Notes under the pieces: generated by a model
Databases searched by the model: none
Told to the model about the DNA's origin: nothing
Seen by the model: only the letters and a program-made list of their open reading frames with translations
From: Morella rubra
Lineage: Eukaryota > Streptophyta > Magnoliopsida > Fagales > Myricaceae
DNA: 64,000 nt
Direction: 5' to 3'
NCBI GenBank assembly: GCA_003952965.2
Contig: CM025850.1
Location: 26,293,797 to 26,357,796, forward strand
Position numbers and translations under genes: made by a program
Shown: positions 1 to 10,716 of the stretch, in pieces
Numbering within the stretch: position 1 is the stretch's first letter
Layout of the letters: the number at the start of each line of letters is the position of its first letter

Positions 1-292
1 GCTGTTGGAGATCATATGTTGTCGGAAGAGCGTCGAGATGAATCTACCCGAGGAAGAAGCTATTCTTGAAGAATGGGTCTACCAATGTTTTGAGGATGGT
101 GACCTAGATAAACTACTTGGAGATGAAGCCGTTGACAAGAAACAACTGGAGAGAATGGTGAAGTTGGGAATTTGGTGCATTCAGGATGAGCCATCACTCT
201 GACCTTCAATGAAGAAAGTCCTACTCATGTTGGAAGGTACTGTGGATATTCCAGTCCCTCCCAGCCCTTCTTCTTTTTTCAGCGTGATCTAG
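1..292 (+). pseudogene. LECRK copy Z, 3' end of kinase domain (runs off window)
   Basis: C-terminal part of a G-type lectin S-receptor-like kinase, a plasma-membrane serine/threonine kinase. It enters the window at LLEIICCRKSVEMN (kinase subdomain IX-X), runs through WCIQDEPSL and, after a stop, [20 protein letters not shown] to a natural stop at 290-292. An in-frame TGA at 200-202 replaces the CGA arginine codon that copy D keeps at the same place, so the last 30 residues or so would be lost. The rest of the gene lies outside the window. The sequence is nearly identical to the end of D (54956-55250), which makes this a recent duplicate. Family call is secure; pseudogene status rests on the single stop seen here. 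Confidence 0.85.
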
Positions 293-660
293 GCGGCTCT
301 TACCTGATTGAGCCTCGCAATTGGCATGAAAAAGTATTAAGTTTCCCCACAAGCTATTTATACTTCCACGTCATGAGTATGCGTCTCTTCATTGCTGCAT
401 TTTTCTTTCTTGGTTCTGTTCTTGAATTCTCTTGTTGTAGTTAGTTTGTCTTGCTTCTGGATAACTCTTTCTGTTGGCAATTATGCAACACTTGTACGAC
501 TCAATTAAGTTATTAGCTAGCCATATAATTATGAAGAACAGCATGTACGAGTCATTTCTGATGTTCAACAAGTTTCCTAAATCAGGGGCAAATAATGCAC
601 TGTTTTTCATTGCACTACTCCAATCATGACTTCCTATATTTCTAACTGTGTCATAGGGAA
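293..660 (+). repeat. Duplicated 3' flank of subtype 1 LECRK genes
   Basis: Non-coding 3' flank, probably 3' UTR plus downstream DNA, starting AGGCGGCTCTTACCTGATTG. The same stretch recurs at 28250-28620, 45450-45850 and 55266-55600, each time next to or in place of a LECRK end. It marks the boundary of the duplicated unit. Confidence 0.85.
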
Positions 661-738
661 GCTCCCAGTAGGCCCTTTGGTTGTGTATATTGGGTTTGTT
701 CCGGATGGTGTTGGTGTCTATTTTAGTCTACTTCTTTG

Positions 739-1431
739 TAAGGGTGGGCACCGGAACGGATGGAATTGGAATTGTCCATTCCGGTTCCGGTTCCGGTACC
801 CACCGGATTGATATTTTGCATTCCGGTTCCGTTCCAGAATTAATTGGAATGGAACCGGAATTGAAACCGAAATTTCGAATCGGAACCGAAAATTCCGGTT
901 CCTTATCTGGGCCTAAAAGGCCCAGATTTAGTTTGGGCCCATTGACCCAAAAATGAATTTTTAAGTTATGTTTTGTGGGCCAAACAACTTTAAATTAAAA
1001 TTACAACTAACAACTAAATTTGTCAAATATTCTATTAATTTGATTTAAAATAAACTTAAATAAAACACAATAAATTCCAAAACAAAATAAACACTGTCAA
1101 AATAAATCTAAATTAAATTTACAAAAAAACTACTAAACAAAAAATTAACTATACAAATAAGTAAACAACTAAACATTCATCAAATAATCCAAATTGGAAA
1201 AGGCAAAATTCTAAATTAAAATTATAATATTTTTTTAAATTTAAAAAATTGTACCGGAATTGGAAATTCCGGTATTTCCACCGGAATTTCCGGTTCCGGT
1301 TCCGATTCCGAAAATTCCTTAAAATGAGTTCCGGTTTCGGTTTCAGAATAAGCCAGAACCGGTACCAGAATTCCGGTACCGAAATTGGAACCGAAACTTC
1401 TGCCGGAAACCAAATAAATTGATCACCCTTA
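739..1431. mobile_element. Non-autonomous hAT element with GGAACCGG-rich interior
   Basis: A 693-bp element with terminal inverted repeats TAAGGGTG (739-746, and its complement at 1424-1431). It is flanked by a perfect 8-bp duplication CTTCTTTG (731-738 and 1432-1439), as expected for hAT transposition. Both subterminal regions are packed with CCGGAATT/GGTTCCGG-type motifs in inverted orientation, while the middle is AT-rich and non-coding. Paralogous units carry the empty site with one CTTCTTTG at 28692-28699 and 45911-45918, which fixes both ends. There is no transposase, so it would be mobilised in trans. Confidence 0.92.
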
Positions 1432-1639
1432 CTTCTTTGCTTTGTTCCAAGGAGCGTCGGTGTCAATGTTGGAAAATGGTCGAGGAGGACTTTTAATCTC
1501 TAGAGGGCCAGGCTGGGGCATGTGGCTGCCGTTTTTGTGTACACAATCCGTATCAACATGGATCGTAGGCCTATTAGTCAGTTTGGGCTATTAGGCCCTC
1601 TTCCACCATATGATCATGAAAGCTGCTGTTGGGACTCAG

Positions 1640-2770
1640 CCCAGTTGCTTCTTAAGTTTATGCCCATTTGACTCAGCCCACGAGGCTCTACAAACTCCAC
1701 CCAGTTGCAGAGAGTTGCAAAAGCAATGAAGCAGACACCCGATATTAGTGGCGGAGGGAGGGGGTCCAACCGGGGCCCTGGCCCCGGTTGGACCAATCCA
1801 AGACATTGATTTTTTTTTTTAATATATACTACAAAACGTAATTTGTAATATACAGTTTTGAAATTATATTGAAATTGTGAATATTAGGACTAAGTTGTAA
1901 AATTGTGATTAGGACCTTAGGTTGTGACTTGTGAAATTATATTGATGAATTTTCTTTTTGTTTTGTTTTGTTTAGATAATAGATAAGTTTTTGAAAAAAA
2001 AAAATCAGTAGGATTATCTAATACTCTTAATGTAACTGCTGTTTCTGAGACAACTACTAGTTCGAAAAGACCTCGTATTTATTTAGTCTGGATGATATTG
2101 TTGTTGACCTAGAATTACGTAAACTTATTGAAGAATATGATGTTGGGATTAGGGATTAAGTTCGTAGGGAGTATTTGATAAAATGTCCTTGTCAACTGCT
2201 TGGGCATGATTTTCCCAAGAAGCAATATGGAAAATGAATGAGGGCTTTTTTGGAGTCATGGTTCAAAGAATATGAGTGGTTGAATGGGGCATATTGCTTG
2301 TGGTGTTATTTATTTAGGCAAAGTAGATGATCAAGATCTGAGAGAGATGTGTTTACATTTACTGGATTTAGTAATTGAAAAATGAGAGTGAGGTATTTGA
2401 GAGTCATGTTAGTGCATTTAATAGTCTAAGTAAATAATACGGTATGTGTATTTCAATATAATATATTTTTAATGTTTTAGTCCTTAATTTTTAATATTTT
2501 AACTCTAAGACATTTTTTTGCATTACGTAGTAAAAAAAATTTCTTATCATTTTCCTTTAAGAGTTGGCCCCCCTTCGTATTGATTCCTGACTCCGCCACT
2601 GCCGATATACCATCAAAGCAGTGCTATCATCGTCAACTGAAGAGGCCTGTCGAGAAGCATGTTTGGCGGACTGTAAGTACTGTGAAGCTGCGCTGTTCAA
2701 AGATGGGGACTGCAGTAAAGAAAGGCTTCCTTCAAGATTCGGAAGAAGGCAAACGGGCACCACAATGTAC
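1640..2770 (+). pseudogene. Subtype 2 LECRK scrap (EGF end and PAN domain), split by hAT element
   Basis: The left part contains ESCKSNE (about 1711-1731), matching GSCKSNE of copy E. The right part (about 2609-2770) translates in pieces to CEAALFKDGDCSKERLPSRF, matching the PAN/apple segment CEAALFKDGNCNKQRLPLRF of E. An 856-bp hAT element separates the two. An extra G in the TGTAAGTACTGTGAAG stretch disrupts the frame. The same scrap without the hAT insertion lies at 46130-46430. No lectin or kinase domain is attached, so this is a relic. Confidence 0.75.
1746..2601 (+). mobile_element. hAT element remnant carrying a TTF-type zinc-finger transposase fragment
   Basis: Ends are TAGTGGCGGAG (1746) and CTCCGCCACTG (to 2601), an inverted repeat of the CAGTGGCGGA type, flanked by CCGATAT at 1739-1745 and 2602-2608 (7 bp certain; hAT elements usually give 8). 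The paralogous unit has the uninterrupted site at 46252-46258. The interior at about 2065-2415 reads, with stops and frameshifts, as DIVVDLELRKLIEEYDVGIR, REYLIKCPCQLLGHDFPKKQ and ESWFKEYEWL..AYCLWCYLF. This resembles the N-terminal TTF-type zinc finger of ZMYM1-like hAT transposases. The dimerisation and catalytic parts are missing, so it is a dead internal-deletion derivative. Confidence 0.85.
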
Positions 2771-3190
2771 CAGTTCTAATTTAATGGCGTGGGCAAAGAA
2801 AATCCGCAGAAAAATCCCAAGTAACCTTTTGATCGCACTACTACTATTCATGCATGTATTAAGCCACCTGAAAATTGTCTTGAGCAAACCCCATACATTC
2901 GAAAAGATCCAAATCACAACAAACACCCGCCTACGTAAAAACACATCACAGTTAAAAAAAAAAAAAAAAAAGGGAAATGACAAAAAAACAGAAAAGAGTA
3001 ACGAAACTTGTCTCCCACATATGGTGCCGAATGATGATGTCCTTCTATAGGCACGAAGGAACAGCAGATAGAATAGGGTGATCTCGAACTCTAACGATTG
3101 AGGCCTCCTAGATCGGACTCAAAGGGCTTTCATACATCGGCCTAATTAAAGAGCCTCTACAGTAATCTTGGACTTAATTACCACACGGGC
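2771..3190. other. Intergenic DNA of the duplicated unit, no gene
   Basis: Non-coding; 2785-2970 recurs at 46437-46610. Contains a 17-A run near 2954 and no open frame that resembles a known family. Confidence 0.6.
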
Positions 3191-3687
3191 GTTGGCGAAT
3201 TAGGGAGGGGGCAGGGGGCCACAGCCCTCCCAAATATTTTGAAAAGTGCCTCCTCCCTCTTTGACCGTATGCCAATTTTTTATAAAATATGTTCTTGGTC
3301 TCCCAAAATTTTTAAAAATGTTCTCTCAAACCCTTTTTTAGATTCTTAGGGATTTGTAATACATATTTTGGCCTTGAATATTTAACAATAACCTATCATT
3401 TTTAGTTTGGACAGATTTTAAAAACACATTTAAATAAAAAATCTATAATTTTTCTTAAAACTCTAACTTTTGAATAGTAAAAAATTCTAAAAGTTAAAAA
3501 ATAGAGAATATGAGTGTTTTTATTTTCTTTTAGTATTTTTAAATTCTTTCTTGTTTATATTTATTTTGTATTATCTCTACGAGTGTCTTTACATCATGCT
3601 CAATTTTTAATTAACATAAACCCGTGATATATATATATATATAGTATTATTTTGGCTCTCCAAAAATAAATTCTTAGTTTCGCCAAT
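3191..3687. mobile_element. Possible small TIR element with TTGGCGAA ends
   Basis: Begins TTGGCGAATTAGGGAGGG and ends CTTAGTTTCGCCAA, giving an 8-bp inverted repeat around an AT-rich, non-coding interior of about 0.5 kb. I could not find a convincing target duplication, and the paralogous unit (46655, 50640) is too altered to act as an empty site. The call is tentative. Confidence 0.35.
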
Positions 3688-3689
3688 GT

Positions 3690-5640
3690 ACATAGGCTAG
3701 ACCGACTATATATATTATCACATCAAAAAGTATGTTTATAATTTACATTTCTAGGTACTAACATTCGTTAGTAATTGGGAGAAGATCATTATCGAGTTAA
3801 TTACTAAGGATAGAGGGGTTAAATGGTCAATAACAGGAATATATGCAGATTGACAGGAAGTTTCAGAGTCAACCTTATGGAATCTTTTGGCATTGTATTA
3901 ATATATTTGACGGTCTTTTCGCTACCTGAATGCAATGAATAATTAATTGTTTCTTAGTCCTGACCCCAGATGTATGACTTTAATGTGTATGGACGAGCTT
4001 TTAGTCGTCGTTTAAAGCTTAAAAAAGCATGAGCCTGCGTGCATCTTCGTGGTTATTTCCGGAGAGACCAGAGACTTAGAGTGGTTTCTACTTTTTGGTA
4101 AACATTTTGATGATGTTCAATACTCTTTCCTAGTACTGTGGGAGATACAAGAACTACATTTTTTTTTTTAATGTAGAATCCAATCCTAACAATTCCAGTT
4201 AGGAATTATGTCAATTCCAAAAGTTCGGGTGTAAGCACGCATATTGCAACTTCATAATTCATATTCCTTCTATTTCTCATCAGGATAATTCAAGTTCTAA
4301 AAAAAATTTGAATAAATCTTGATACTTTGTATTTTAAATTATTATTTTTGTCAAATTATATCTATTAGCTATTAATTATCGTCATTTTATATTTTCAGTA
4401 ACAATTTTTTTTTGGTCAAATTGAACCCAAAGTAAAATTTTGACCCATTAAACGATAACTTTATTATTAAGAAAAAAAAAAAAAGAACATGAGAACAAAA
4501 TATTCGGGTTGAATTTGATTTATGAAAGAAAATGAAGTAGCGTGTGTGGGGCCGCATATGGCGCACCGTGTACAAGAGATGTCCAAGACAAAAGTCAGTC
4601 CACCACCGCGTCTATGCTTGGCTTCTTACAACGTGGTAGGGTATGCAGAAATTGCTACATTTGGTCCGTACTAGCTAAAAAACATTGACTTGGGTTTTTC
4701 GCCGTTTAATTAGGAAGGCCATTGCGTCCATTTTGGTTCATGGGTCGAAATAAATTTTATGCATAAGGCCAATTGGCCGAGTGGGACTGAATTAATTATA
4801 CCCAAGTAAATTTAAGACAGTTGAAATAATCAAACATTTTACACACGAGATAAATCAGAAAATTTGAATTTTGATCCATAATGTACTTGAGAAAGCATAC
4901 CCACTTGCCAAATCAAAGCACCTAAAAATTGGCTTCTCTTGTATCTCGATTATTTTCTTGTGAGGAAAGCTGTAAACTCTTTGCCCCACTGCATGTGCAC
5001 GCCTCTCTGCTCACACACACCACATGTTATTCCCTTGAGACAACTGGCAAGCAATTAAGAAAACCGATATATATGTATGATTTATTATTTGATTTCGGGT
5101 CGAATAAAGAAAGACTTCACATATTCCAAAGAAGGTCAAGGTCAAGGTCAGTAATACCAATCAACATGGATTAATTAAATTTTTATTTGATTCTTTATTT
5201 TCATCTCCCAACAATGAGTTGACCATTTACTAATATGTCATTGGACTCTCATTTCGTTTTGTTTTTGTGATCAGAATAGTTAATTATGATGCATTTTGAA
5301 ATCACCCCTAATAATAGCAAACTTGCAGGGATTGTGTGAGCATGACAAACCCAAAAAAAAAAAGAAGGAAAAATAAATAGCTTTGGTATGTTTCCTCCTT
5401 CCTAACGAATTGCCGTACCTCCAAATTGTATTTCTATATTTAATATATGCTCATACTGAACCAGCATTAATTTAAAGGGATATAGTTTTCAATTTTCTAA
5501 TTGTCTGCCGTAAACTATATAAGGCACGTTAATCCGGCTAATTTCTTGAACTTGGGAAGATATACATTAATATATGCTAGATGAATTCAGAGGGCCTGGA
5601 ACTCGGATAAAAATAAAGAGTCAAGGAAAGAGAGAGCCAC
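3690..5640. other. Upstream region of LECRK A, duplicated before D
   Basis: No gene seen. The stretch is closely repeated at about 50640-52720 ahead of copy D. It contains GTTGACCATTT (W-box-like TTGACC) near 5217, also present before D (52302) and similarly before C (24919). It also contains short AAGGTC iterations near 5140 that differ in number between the two copies (longer at 52212). Confidence 0.6.
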
Positions 5641-5757
5641 CCTCAAGGTTTGAAAGATTCACGATTTATGAACATGTGTGGTTCCCGGAAGTTGGGCATG
5701 TTGTCCTGCTTTAATTGTCTTGTTAGAAATCACGACCGAATTAATGAGACTGGTACC

Positions 5758-5765
5758 TATAAAAC
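5758..5765 (+). promoter_or_regulatory. Putative TATA box of LECRK A
   Basis: TATAAAAC in the context GGTACCTATAAAACA, about 110 bp before the ATG at 5869. The same box stands at the same distance before C (25548) and D (52822). Confidence 0.5.
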
Positions 5766-6088
5766 AGTATATACCTTCAGAATGGGATTTCATGCTAGAA
5801 CCTATTCTTCTTCTGAACGAAATAAACAGTGGAGAAGAGAGAACTTAGACAAAAATCCATTTCTTTTCATGGATTTAGTCGTTCTGTTATCATTTTGTCT
5901 GCATTTTTCACTGCTTCGGCTCAACAAATAGAGTCTAATGTAAGCCGAGGATCTTCTCTGACACCGACCACCAACTCAACGTGGTTGTCACGTTCTGGTG
6001 TCTACGCCTATGGATTTTACAAGCAAGGCAATGATTACGCTATTGGGATTTTTCTTGCTGGAATTCCTGAGAAAACTGTTGTCTGGAC

Positions 6089-6280
6089 TGTCAACTTTTG
6101 TCTTTTGATATATTAAGATATCCTTTACACTGCGAGAATACAGATAAATAGGAAAACTTGCACTTCTAATTTCGGCTATACAGATTTCTAGGCAAGTATC
6201 ATGGTCATTACTTGATTGTGTCGATTCTATATTTACTGCTATATCTTTCCTAACTTGAATCTTGACAGCTCACGCCAACA
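6089..6280 (-). repeat. Copia 3' LTR (left end on + strand)
   Basis: 192 bp, TGTCAACTTTTG to CACGCCAACA on the + strand; the polypurine tract CTCCCCCTCAAGTTGA follows directly at 6281-6296. Confidence 0.93.
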
Positions 6281-6535
6281 CTCCCCCTCAAGTTGATGCA
6301 TACAAATCTCTGATGCACAACTTGTTGAGTGAGTTGTAAAACTCTTTACTTGATACTGCCTTTGTAAGTATGTCTGCTAGTTGATCTTTAGACTTCACAA
6401 TGGAAATCGAATTATTCCTGCTTCCAGATTTTCCTTGATAAAGTGTTGATCTACCTCCACGTGTTTTGTGTGATCATGTTGTACGGGGTCGTGAGATATA
6501 GCAATGGCAGCTTTGTTGTCACAGAATAGATCTAT

Positions 6536-7075
6536 TTATGAGGTAGGTGCAAAACCTAGTTCAGTAAGTAGTCTTTTAGTCCAAAGTAGTTCACAAAGCT
6601 TTTTTGCCATTCCACGAAATTCTGCTTCTGCGCTTGAGAGTGTTACTACCGTTTGCTTCTTACTTCTCCATGTAACAAGATTCCCACCAACAAACATGAA
6701 ATAGCCTGAAGTGGATTTTCTAAATGAGATGTTTCCAGCCCAATCAGCATATGTATAGCCATTTACCTTCAAATGACTATTCTTTGAGAACATAAGTCCC
6801 TTCCCTGGTGAAGACTTTAAGTACCTTAGTATCCGGATCACAGCATCCATATGATCTTCACTAGGATTATGCATAAATTGGCTAACCACACTTACAACAT
6901 ATGCAATGTCTGGACGAGTATGTGAAAGGTATATAAGTTTGCCGACTAACCTTTGGTACCTCCCTTTGTCCATTGGCGCTTGGTCTGGAAATTCTCCAAG
7001 TCTGTGATTTTGAACTATTGGAGTGTCCACTGGTTTGCACTCCAACATTCCTACCTCTGTTAAGATATCCAACAC
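6536..7075 (-). CDS. Copia RNase H and C-terminal polyprotein
   Basis: Ribonuclease H portion of the Copia polyprotein. It degrades the RNA strand of the RNA-DNA hybrid during reverse transcription. Visible are GRYQRLVGKLIYLSHTRPDI and, near the end, TLSSAEAEFRGMAKKLCELL, the conserved tail of Copia polyproteins, with YADWAGN in between (canonical form YxDADWAG). The frame is separated from the reverse transcriptase by stops and a frameshift near 7075-7180, so it is a relic of the - strand element. Confidence 0.85.
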   Translation of the reverse strand: MLDILTEVGMLECKPVDTPIVQNHRLGEFPDQAPMDKGRYQRLVGKLIYLSHTRPDIAYVVSVVSQFMHNPSEDHMDAVIRILRYLKSSPGKGLMFSKNSHLKVNGYTYADWAGNISFRKSTSGYFMFVGGNLVTWRSKKQTVVTLSSAEAEFRGMAKKLCELLWTKRLLTELGFAPTS

Positions 7076-7176
7076 GTACTTCCTCTATGAGAGAAATATT
7101 CCTTGTTGTGACCTGGCAACTTCAATTCCCAGAAAATATTTGAGTCCTCCCAAATCCTTCATCCCAAATTCGATGA

Positions 7177-8001
7177 TCAACTCCTTCTGTAGTGTAGATA
7201 TTTCTTCTTCATCATCTTGGTGATAATCATGTCATCCACATAGACTATCAATGCGGTTACTTTGCCCGATTTGAGCTTCAGGAACAATGTATGATCTGAG
7301 TTGCTTTGCTTGAACCCATATTTCTTCATTGCCAGATTGAACCTCCCAAACCATGCTCGAGGTGATTGTTTGAGCCCGTATAGCACTCATTGCAATTTGC
7401 ACACCACTTTGGTTTCAGTTGATGCCGTGTAGCCTTGAGGGAGATCCATGTACACTTCTTCTTCAAGATCGTCATGTAGAAAGGCATTTTTTACATCAAA
7501 CTGATGTAGAGGCCAATCAAGATTAGTTGCAAGAGATAACAATATTCGTACGGTGCTTAGTTTCGCAACAGGTGAAAAAGTCTCTTGGTAATCGACCCCA
7601 TATGTCTGTGTATAGCCTTTTGCCACCAATCTTACTTTGTACCTTTCGATAGATCCATCTGCCTTGTGTTTGATAATAAATACCCACTTACATCCTATTG
7701 CTTTCTTCCCTTCAGGTAGCGGAACTAAAGTCCATGTGTTGTTCTTTAGCAGTGCCTTCATCTCCTCTATCATTGCCTGAGTCCATTTCAGATCAGACAA
7801 GGCTTCCTGAACCCCAGTTGGAACTGGACTCGAGGAGACTACGTGCACAAATGCTTTGAGTGGTTCAGATAGTCTTTTGGTGGACACGTAGTTTGCAATT
7901 GGATACTTTGATTTTCGTTCTTCAACCTCAGGTGAGTATCTATTAGGTGGCTTCCCACGGTTTTTCTTGGAAGGTAATTGATATCCAGTATGTATTTCCA
8001 A
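7177..8001 (-). CDS. Copia reverse transcriptase (two frames broken by a stop)
   Basis: RVT_2-type reverse transcriptase. It starts WTQAMIEEMKALLKNNTWTL, then CKWVF, YKVRLVAKGYTQTYGVDYQE, TFSPVAKLSTVR and DVKNAFLHDDLEEEVYMDLP. A stop at about 7387 replaces the CVL of CKLQ-VLYGLKQSPRAWFGRF, and the second part carries the catalytic YVDDMIIT. The catalytic aspartates are kept, but the domain is interrupted and shifts frame after VDDMII. Confidence 0.9.
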
Positions 8002-8033
8002 ATCACTTATATTTGAAGATGTGTCAAGAATGC

Positions 8034-9126
8034 TTACCTCAGGAATATTCTCAGGAGATGGGTTCGTAGGTACTGAAGAAGGGGGGTGCTTGGTTCAGTG
8101 TCTAAAGTTAAATCATTCTGCTCGTGGGAAGGGTCATTTTGCTTGTTTGAAAGTTCTATAGGCTCCACAGATGCTTCTCTTGCCATTGTGTCATGGTTTG
8201 ACCAGTCAAAGTACAACCAATTGTGCTCTTCATTGCCGGTCTCCCCCTGAAGAGTAGAAGGGGTTGTCGGGGAGAAGAAAGTATCAGATTCCATGAAGGT
8301 GACATCCATAGTCACATAAGTACGTCGATGGGTGGGATCATAGCACCGATAGCCCTTTTGGTGCACCGCATAGCCTAAGAAGAGACAACAGAGAGCACAT
8401 GGATCGAGTTTGGTTCGTTGGTTTTTGTACAGATGTACATAAGCCACACAACCAAGACTCGAAGGGGAATCATAAGGGCGTAGGGAGAGAGACATGGGAC
8501 ACCAAAACCTGGAGTAGGGTCTGAAAATTCAAGACCTTGGATAGTAGAAGATTAAGTAAATGGACTGCGGTGGACACTACATCAGACCAGTATCGAATGG
8601 GCACATGAGCTCCATGGAGTAAAGCCTGTGCAATTTCAAGGATTTGGCAATTTTTGAGCTCAGCTATGCCATTCTGCTGAGGAGTCTGAAGACAAGAGGT
8701 CTCATGGACAAGACCATGATGCTCGAAATAGTTGCGGAAACGGTGGTTGATATATTCACCGCCATTGTCTGAGCGAAGAATGCGGAGTTTGGCGGAAAAG
8801 TGAGTTTGAATCATTGCATGAAATGATTGAAACACATGAAACACGTCATCTTTATTTTTGAGCAAGTAAAGCCATGTCATCCTGCTACAGTCGTCAACAA
8901 AGATAACAAACCAACGAACACTAGAACTAATAGAAATAGGTGAGGGACCCCACACGTCAGAGTGAACTAAATCAAATGGAATATTACTTCTAGTCATATG
9001 GAGCGGATAGGAAACCCGGTGACTTATGGCTAAAACGCAAGTTTCACAATGGAAGTCAGAAGTCACTAAATTGGAAAAAAGACCAGGAAATAAATGTTTT
9101 AGATAATCAAAATTGGGATGCCCCAA
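8034..9126 (-). CDS. Copia integrase (two overlapping frames)
   Basis: From MGHPNFDYLKHLFPGLF (pre-integrase region, metal-binding CETC retained) into the catalytic core: VHSDVWGPSPIS (first Asp), FVDDCSRMTWLYLL, LRSDNGGEY (second Asp) and QQNGIAELKN (Glu of the DDE triad; usual form QQNGVAERKN). The frame changes near 8480, where the C-terminal part RPYDSPSSLGCVAYVHLYKN, GYAVHQKGYRCYDPTHRRTY continues. Non-functional as it stands. Confidence 0.88.
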
Positions 9127-9241
9127 GCGGCAATGCCATCACCAAATTTATTGCTCCTTCCCATTACTCTAAATGTGATGAGCATGACCCGTGCTGAAGT
9201 CTTCCATATAATATAATCCCCCTCTTTAGTACCATGCCCAA

Positions 9242-9801
9242 TTATCTCCTTGGTGAGAATATCCTGAAAAAGACAAAAAGTAGGTAAATGAGAACAGCAC
9301 ATTGCAAGTCTGTAGTAATTTGACTAACAGACAATAATTTATGCGAAAGGGATGGGACAAGTAAAGTATTGGATAATTGGAGAAAAGGAGAGAGATACAC
9401 AGATCCGGCCCTTGTGACCAGAGAGACAACTCCATTAGCATTAGCAACACTACTACGTCGCGGCTTGGAGGTGGTATGAAAATCAGTGGCAGCAAAAGTC
9501 ATGTGGTCTGTGGCTCCTGAGTCAAGAAGCCAGGCACCATTAGCAACATCACGACATGAGGTAACAAAAGCAGAGCCGAAGTTACCTATATCAAAGATAG
9601 GTCTTACCACTCGGGAAGACTCGGCCTGGGGAATCAATGAAAGGTGGGGTTCAGAGGACACTACTTCCACCTTGCCCGTGTGCACATCAACACCAACCAA
9701 GTCCTTTTTCTTAGCTTGCAACTCATGCCACCAATCAGGATAACCAAATTTCTTAAAACAATTCTCACTTGTGTGACATTAGTTACCACAGTGAGAGCAT
9801 T
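9242..9801 (-). CDS. Copia zinc knuckle and aspartic protease
   Basis: The - strand frame reads KCSHCGN, a stop, CHTSENCFKKFGYPDWW at about 9801-9745. This is a CX2CX4HX4C nucleocapsid knuckle in which the third spacer residue has become a stop codon. The protease follows with GAWLLDSGATDHMTF, the DSGA motif of Copia proteases. A frameshift near 9250 leads to the integrase. Confidence 0.82.
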
Positions 9802-9890
9802 TCGTGCCAGCAAGAACATGGCGTGACTTAGAAGTTGCAACGAACTTCCCAGCAACAGAAGGCGAGGGACAAGATCAGTGTCGTTGGTGA

Positions 9891-10545
9891 TCATAACTGC
9901 CTGCCGGAGAGCCTCCCGAAGAACATGAGCATAAGCTTGCTCGATGGAAGGAAAGGGTCACAGTTGAAGTACATCATTGTGGATGTTATCAAGTTTGTCG
10001 TCAAGACCGTCCAAGAAGGTGTAGACATGGTCCTTGTTGAGAAGTTGGGTGTAATGGTGGATGTCAGTAGCGCACTCCATAGGATTCGGATGACGAAAAT
10101 CAATTTCCCACCACAGGCCTTGTAATTCGGTGTAGAACTTCTCAAGTGAGCCACCATTCTGGCGTAAGCGAGACACACGTCGTCTGAGTTCGTAAACTTG
10201 AGAAGTGTCACTCCCGTTGAAATAAGTCGTAGCAATGGCATCCCAGACCGATTTTGCCGTGGGAAATCGTATGAAATTGCCAATGAGGGTCGGGTCCATA
10301 GAGTTTATCAACCACCCTTTGACGACTGCATTATCGGTATGCCATTTTTGAAAGGATGGATCAGTCTGCATCGAGGGTGGAATGTCACCATTGATATAAC
10401 CCAGTTTATCTCTGCCAGAGATGTACATCTTGATAACCTAGGACCATAAGGCATAGATGGAACCATCCAACTTGATGCCGATAGGAGTAGTAGAGGTTTC
10501 AATAGGTAGTGGTGGGGTTTGGGCTTTGGAAATAGATTCAGTCAT
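9891..10545 (-). CDS. Copia gag, broken by one stop
   Basis: The start MTESISKAQTPPLPIETS is at 10545 on the - strand. An in-frame TAG after LDGSIYALWS (usually NYxxWSQ) interrupts it; then VIKMYISGRDKLGYINGD, AKSVWDAIATTYFNGSDTSQ, VYELRRRVSRLRQNGGSLEK and FLDGLDDKLDNI, the UBN2/retrotran_gag pattern of capsid proteins. Confidence 0.85.
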
Positions 10546-10700
10546 TTTGTGGGTAAGGGTGGTGAGAAGAGAATCTGTATTGGGTGGAGAGTGAGCAGCG
10601 TTGGTTGGTGACAACGCTGTCTTCTACCATAGATGAAGATCATGGAGTGCTTAAAGAACACTAGGGTTTCGATGGAAAGGAAAGGCCAGGGATCATGTAA

Positions 10701-10716
10701 CCTGGCTTTGATACCA
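10701..10716 (-). other. Copia primer-binding site
   Basis: TGGTATCAAAGCCAGG on the - strand, directly beside the LTR; one change from the TGGTATCAGAGC complementary to initiator tRNA-Met. Confidence 0.85.
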
